Below, one piece after another: positions 59,075 through 64,000 of a stretch of DNA of 64,000 bases. The number at the start of each line of letters is the position of its first letter. Within the stretch, counting starts at the first letter, position 1. Under the pieces are notes generated by a model. That model saw only the letters and a list, made by a program, of their open reading frames with translations, ran no database searches and was not told the DNA's origin. This DNA comes from Chinchilla lanigera (Eukaryota; Chordata; Mammalia; Rodentia; Chinchillidae), in NCBI RefSeq assembly GCF_000276665.1, contig NW_004955405.1:17312368-17376367 (forward strand). The letters are read 5' to 3'. The position numbers and the translations under genes are program-made.

Positions 59075-60120
59075 TATGATGTTGAGAGAAATAAATCAGA
59101 CACATAAACTTAAGTACCATATGGCATCTCTCATTTAAGTAAAGCAAAGTACAAAGAGCAAAGTCAAGGATGAATAGAAGGAAACAAGGAGGTAGACCTT
59201 TTGTATTGGGTTAATAATATCCCTTAGTTACTGTGAGCTGATCAGGTCCGCAATCTCTTGATGAGTATACAGTGAAGGCTAAATAAAAAGAGGTGAATGG
59301 AATGATTTCAGGGCTCCAGGACGATCAAAGCCCTCTCACAGAATTCAAGATTCTCTCTGAACTAAGACCAAGACCTTCTCTGGGTCACCCATATTTATTT
59401 GGTTATCAGAAGAAGGGAGGGGAGTACTCAAGAAGGGAAGAACTACTCAAGGACTTCTCTAAGTAAGGTATTAAATTAATCCACTCAAGAAGGGCAGAAT
59501 TATTCAAGGTATTGCATTAATCCACTTAAGAATGAGATGGCTGAGGCTATAGTGTTTATCTAGTTGAGAGCTGATCCAGGTGTCCTTGGCTGTGATCTTG
59601 TCTTATCCTTTGAGCTTTCTGGCTTCATCCACCACTACAGGTTTTAGCAGAGACCTCACAGAGGTTCACTTACTATGAGTCTGCCATTTCTGGAAAAGGA
59701 GCCTGGGCCTTGGATAGGTTCACAAGTGAACATAAAAAAAAATTGACTAATTTAAGTCCTGCTTAGTTCTGTTTCATAGTGGTCTCCATCACTTTGCAAA
59801 TGGAAAAAGGCCCAAGAGGTGGAGAGTGAAGGGGGAAGAAAGGGGGAAGTGAGAAGACTTAGGATGTGTCATACACAGGTACCAAATACCCACAAAGCAT
59901 GTAGATATTATGTCACAAACATGAGGTAAGAACAACAATAACAATAGGAATGAAAATGGGAAAAGGGGTTTAAGAACAGAGGAAGGGAGATATATGGGAA
60001 AAGAAAGAGGATTAAAAAAGGGTGTGTGTGTTGTGTACATGCACCTACCCCTGAAATGAATATACACTTAGTAGTGCAAACATTACTAATAATATAAAAA
60101 TTGAAAATTGAAAAAAGATC
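59075..60120 (+). mobile_element. L1 LINE 3' end, plus strand, split by an LTR-like block
   Basis: GAGAGAAATAAATCAGACAC, AAGTACCATATGGCATCTCT is the conserved ORF2 end; after the inserted block the purine-rich 3'UTR (GGTGGAGAGTGAAGGGGGAA at 59,818) runs to an A-rich tail near 60,115. Non-coding as it stands. Confidence 0.75.
59300..59740 (-). mobile_element. LTR-like insertion inside the L1 tail, minus strand
   Basis: Interrupts the L1 3'UTR. On the minus strand it starts TGTGAACCTATCCAAGGCCC and carries AATAAA (reverse of TTTATT at about 59,394-59,400) followed by a GTGACCCAGAGAAGGTCTTGG segment. That is LTR-like layout; family not known. Inner echo: ACTCAAGAAGGGAAGAACTA at 59,428 and ACTCAAGAAGGGCAGAATTA at 59,483. 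Confidence 0.45.
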
Positions 60121-60213
60121 CAATATTTTTCCTAAGTACTTTTTATGTAAAAATATGAAATGACACAGAAAATGTATTGCTTAAAAGATTATTTTAAAAA
60201 AATAGTTTATAAA

Positions 60214-60365
60214 CGACATGGTGGCACATGCCTGTAATCCCAGGACTCTGGAGGCTGAGACAAGAGGATTGTGGCAAGTTCAAGGCCAACCTGGGCTATA
60301 TAGCTAGTTCAGGGGCAGTTTGAATTATACAGCCAGACCCAGTCTCAAAAAACCAAAAAGAAAAA
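60214..60365 (+). mobile_element. B1 SINE, plus strand
   Basis: GACATGGTGGCACATGCCTG, TAATCCCAGGACTCTGG, the internal duplication, CCCAGTCTC and a short A-rich tail. Target-site duplication AGTTTATAAA at 60,204-60,213 and 60,366-60,375. Confidence 0.94.
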
Positions 60366-60489
60366 AGTTTATAAAATGTGCTATGGCATTTTAAAGACAC
60401 TGTGAATTTATTTTACTTCCATTAGCTCTCAGATGATTTTCATGTAATTCCTGCAAAGCCCTTGAAGGAGCCAATATGGAAAATAAGAT

Positions 60490-60992
60490 ACCTTGCAAAT
60501 GCAGAGATCTACTTGCCGAGATCAGACCTCAAGACAGAAGACTAAACAAATGCACCCACGTACTTCCCTAGGGATGGTCATCAGGGACTGTTATTCTAAA
60601 CAGGCAGCCGTCAGTTTGAAAAAACCAGGAAAAGTCATTGACCCAACCCCCTACAAGAAAAGCCCCTGTTCTGTATTCATGTCTGCTTGCTATGTGACTT
60701 GCTTCCCCATTTGATCCCAATTTAATCAATTTTACCTGAAAAATTCTTACTGACTGACCATAGTTTTGTCGCACCTCTTGCCCACCTTGTGATTTCCCAT
60801 TTTTCTCCCCAATTTGGACCCCCCTTACCTCATGGTTATGCTCAATAAAATCCCCTAGAAAAGACAGAGCCGTGGGCAACTCACTCAGACCCCCATTCTG
60901 TCTCAGATAAAAGCTTTCTTTCCCTCAATAAATATATTCTGCTCTTAATCTCTGTTGTTCCTAAAATTCATTCTTTGATTTTAGAGAGCATG
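60490..60992 (+). mobile_element. Retroviral-type solo LTR, plus strand
   Basis: Layout of a gammaretrovirus-like LTR: a C-rich U3 with TTGGACCCCCCTTACCTCAT, a TATA-like GCTCAATAAAATCCCC (60,839), ACTCACTCAGACCCCC, and a polyA signal in CCCTCAATAAATATATTCTG (about 60,925). No gag, pol or env adjoins it. The 103-codon minus-strand ORF is antisense to the LTR and spurious. The 5' edge is uncertain. Confidence 0.6.
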
Positions 60993-61059
60993 AACTCATT
61001 CCAGATATTGTTCAGGTTGGGAGTTTCTATTTTCCTATATCACTATTACTGATTTATTC

Positions 61060-61575
61060 AGACTTTTTTTTTGTCTTTGTCTTGGACTATTGGAATAGTT
61101 CACTGGCTATTGTTCTAGAAATACTAGAAATGTTTCCAGACTCTTAACTGACCTGAAGACTAGACTAGCATACTTACCAAAAGCATCTGTGATACCAATA
61201 GTTGCCGCCATTACATCTTCCTGTTACCTGAAGACACTTGTAATTCCTCCAACAGACTTCTTTAGTTTGTAATTCCATTTCTTTTCTCTGCTATTTCTAT
61301 ACTTTTCCATGTGTTAAGCTGTTTTTTGAAACCTCTCCTGGCCAAGCTTGTGGACTTCTTCCATGCTCCCTACCGTATGCTGAGGCATTGCTCTCTGAAA
61401 AAAGAAAAAAAAAAAATTGATTATTTACCTTGCTTTACATGTTTGTCTCCCCCTACCGGACTATGGGCAATTTATTTTGATTGTAACCTCTAAGGTTAGA
61501 TCCTTAGGAGCAATGCACAGAGCTCTCTGTAAGTTTAGTTTCTGTGCAAGTGAATAAATAAGCAATCAAGTTCTA
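61060..61575 (+). mobile_element. L2 LINE relic 3' end, plus strand
   Basis: GTCTTGGACTATTGGAATAG, a GGCCAAGCTTGTGGACTTCT segment, GTTTGTCTCCCCCTACCGGA, GCACAGAGCTCTCTG and AGTGAATAAATAAGC follow the L2 3' end. Confidence 0.7.
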
Positions 61576-64000
61576 TCTTTACTGCCTGATTAACCTGAAA
61601 GCAGTACTTTATACCTTGTTCTTTTCCTCTGTGTTTGAGACAGAGATAGGATAGGATAATGGACAGCTGCAGGAGGGTTGAATTCCTTAGAACTTATCAC
61701 ATACGAAATTCGGACTGGCTTGGTAGCTGGGGGCCAATGACAGCAAGCTCTTTGTGAGGATTAATTCAAGGTCCCTAGTTTTTCTCCAGTGATCGTTTTT
61801 CTTTGTTTTTTTGTTCCCCTAAATTATTCCTCTATGATATAATGAAAAAAAACCTCAGATTTATTAGAAATAGCATAAGAGAAGAATGCTGCTTCTTAGC
61901 AGTTTGGCTCATGGAATGCCTCAGGCAAATCTCCCGAAGAAAACAGTGTTTCTTGCTTTCAAAATTTCTCCAGTGAAAGTAAGACCAAAGTATAGCCTTT
62001 CCACTGTGCTTCCCTTCGATCTTATTTTTTTGTTGTTGGTGGTGAATGATGTGTCACCATCTGAGTCCCTTTCACTGCGGCCCCTATTATTTTAGCACAG
62101 ATGTTTTAGTTCTTGTGTATTAGAGCTTGTCTAGAAGAAAACAAGGTATAAATAATAGCTTTAAGAAGCCACACAAAGAAACTTTAAAAACAACTTGAAA
62201 GAGGGTTAGTCACCCAAAGAAATTAATAAGCATTCATTTATCCATTGCTTTTCTCCATTGTATGTTATATTTTCTTAGTAAATTCAGTACCCAACCAAAT
62301 ACTACATTGTGACTTTGTTGTCAGAACACAACGGCACTCTCATTTAGTAGGATCAATTTCATTTTTCTCTGGAAAGTGTTTTGATAGCATGGGAGAAGGT
62401 ACCAGTCACGGGAGTGCCCATCTCTAGTGTGACCTATGGCAAGTGTTCCAGGGACCTCACCACAAAAGTCAGCTCATCATGATCTACTTAGGATAAGAAT
62501 CTGATATTTTAAGCTGCCAATTACGCAGCTCTAGTAAAAACTGCCTTTGCAAAAAGAATGAAAATGTTTATCCAGTTCAGTAATTCTGTTTTTTGTAAAT
62601 ATAATTGTAATTGCATGTGAATCAGCTTCAGGTTTGGAAAATGCCACTGAGTCAGAATCTCAAGATATGAGTGTGGAATGATGACTCCAGTACCATGCTT
62701 TGTTAAGCAGTCTTCTGCTTGAAGTCCCTGAGCTCTCCCTGCCCCTTCTACTAACCCTCCATGCCCCTCTGTGTTCTGGCTGTCATGAGCACTTTCAGGT
62801 TTTGTTTTTGTACATTCATCTAAGGAGCTTTCTTCAAGGGGTTATTATACGTGGCACTGTTGTAGATGCTGGTGTGAACAATATGAACTAGGTAGGGGCA
62901 TATTCTTAAGGTATTTATGGTCTACAGGAAAGTGTAAATAGGAAAACAAGCAATTAGAATGAATATGTTAAAATTAAGCTCTACATAAACATGAGATTTA
63001 AAGGAAACATACAGGCAGAAGATGGCACTGGAACTACTGAAAACGGAAACTAATTCCAGATGAAGCAGATGTCACGAAGAAAAGTTTGAGCCAGAGCCAC
63101 ATAATGTTGAGGTTGATTGAACATTGCTCAGGCTTTGAGTACAAGATAAAGAGGGATGGGATTTGGAGCACACAGTCGCACGCATAGATGGTGCTAGTGT
63201 GGGACGCTGCAGATTGTGAGAGCCAAACAGCACAGTGAGGTCAGCTTGACTCCTCTGGCCAAAGAGAAGCCTGGATAGAGGAAGTAGGGGGGCAGACATA
63301 AAACAGAAACACAATGCTAAACTACCATTATCCAGGTACCATCTGTTTGGAATCGCCCTTTGTCTTGTACGAATGTCAGTGGGAAATCTGTACTTTATGC
63401 AACAGCATATTCTAATCATCAGTGGCAAATTTGATTCTGAATATTACACCATTTTGTGTGCCAGTATTGGAGATATTGGACCAGTGTTCATCCATTGCAG
63501 AGTGTGGCTGAACAGAAGTAGAATGAAAAGTGTTAACTGTGTTAGATAGACTCCTCACTACAGAGGGGGCTGCTGCCAGAGAAGGAGCAGATATTCTTTG
63601 TTAGCTTGTCATAATCGACAAAATAACACCTTATTACTTTGAAGTGGATTTGCTGCTTTGGAAACACATAAGATGTTGAAATTGTATACTTATTTCTACA
63701 ACTAAAAGTCTTACTGGCTTATGCTATTTTACAGGAATTTTATTTAAATGATACATGTTTTTAAAAACCAAAACCATCAAAGTTTAGCCTTAATGCTTGC
63801 TCTCTGAAGATTCAATACATTGCCTGAAACCACATTTTAAAAATAAAGTTCTCAGGCTCATTTTTATTCGAACATTTACGAAAGCTTATATACTTTGTTG
63901 AAATTTATATCCACACAGAATCTGAGTTACTTTACTCAAGATTTGCTATCATTCCAAAACTGAAATTAAAAACTATATTTTAATAAAGGAGAATAATTAG
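61576..64000. other. Unassigned sequence to the window end, no gene seen
   Basis: About 2.4 kb. L2-like reversed text is possible at 62,845-62,965 (GATGCTGGTGTGAACAATAT, GTATTTATGGTCTACAGG). The 118-codon minus-strand ORF at 63,072-63,428 has no known domain and no supporting neighbours. The rest could not be identified. Confidence 0.35.

Noticed and set aside
60568..60879. 103-codon minus-strand ORF
   Set aside because: Antisense to a retroviral-type LTR.
63072..63428. 118-codon minus-strand ORF
   Set aside because: No recognisable domain, no splice or promoter context; consistent with chance.

Overview
This window looks like non-coding nuclear DNA from a rodent. It is AT-rich, has no convincing protein-coding gene, no splice-structured ORF series and no true RNA gene. 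Most of what can be identified is interspersed repeats. The rodent call rests on two short SINE families: tRNA-Ala-derived ID elements (GGGGCTGGGGATTTAGCTCAG head, GAGTTCGATTCC B box, A-rich tail) and 7SL-derived B1 elements with an internal duplication. No Alu and no muroid B2/B4 element was seen, and at least one B1-plus-ID dimer is present, so a rodent outside the mouse/rat group is more likely. The species cannot be fixed from the sequence alone.

Layout. 1-9 kb: a minus-strand L1 fragment, B1, MIR/L2 relics, a long purine tract, a young ID and a MaLR LTR. 9-17 kb: four ID elements (one degenerate with an internal duplication), a B1 inside a MIR/L2 tail, and a long L2 relic. 17-19 kb: mostly single-copy sequence. 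19-25 kb: MLT1-type LTRs, MIRs, and a MaLR LTR abutting an MLT1 LTR. 25-31 kb: a 1.6 kb minus-strand L1, an MST-like LTR, and a direct duplication with a 37-bp near-perfect palindrome at its edge. 31-40 kb: mostly unassigned AT-rich DNA with an L1 tail, MIRs, ID and B1. 40-44 kb: the most interesting locus, a decayed piggyBac-type DNA transposon whose 3' end, including the C-terminal cysteine-rich domain, occurs as a tandem array of about 360-bp units. 44-53 kb: MaLR remnants, ID, and L2 relics, one split by a retroviral-type LTR. 53-64 kb: microsatellites, a B1-dID dimer, a MER2/Tigger-type element, MER20, a plus-strand L1 tail split by an LTR-like block, B1, another LTR, L2, then unassigned sequence.

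No genes act together here. The biology is a layered record of transposition: old MIR, L2, MER and MLT1 copies interrupted by MaLR, L1 and B1, then by young ID insertions with intact target-site duplications. Repeat family names come from memory of consensus sequences without a database search, so superfamily calls are firmer than subfamily calls and most edges are approximate.
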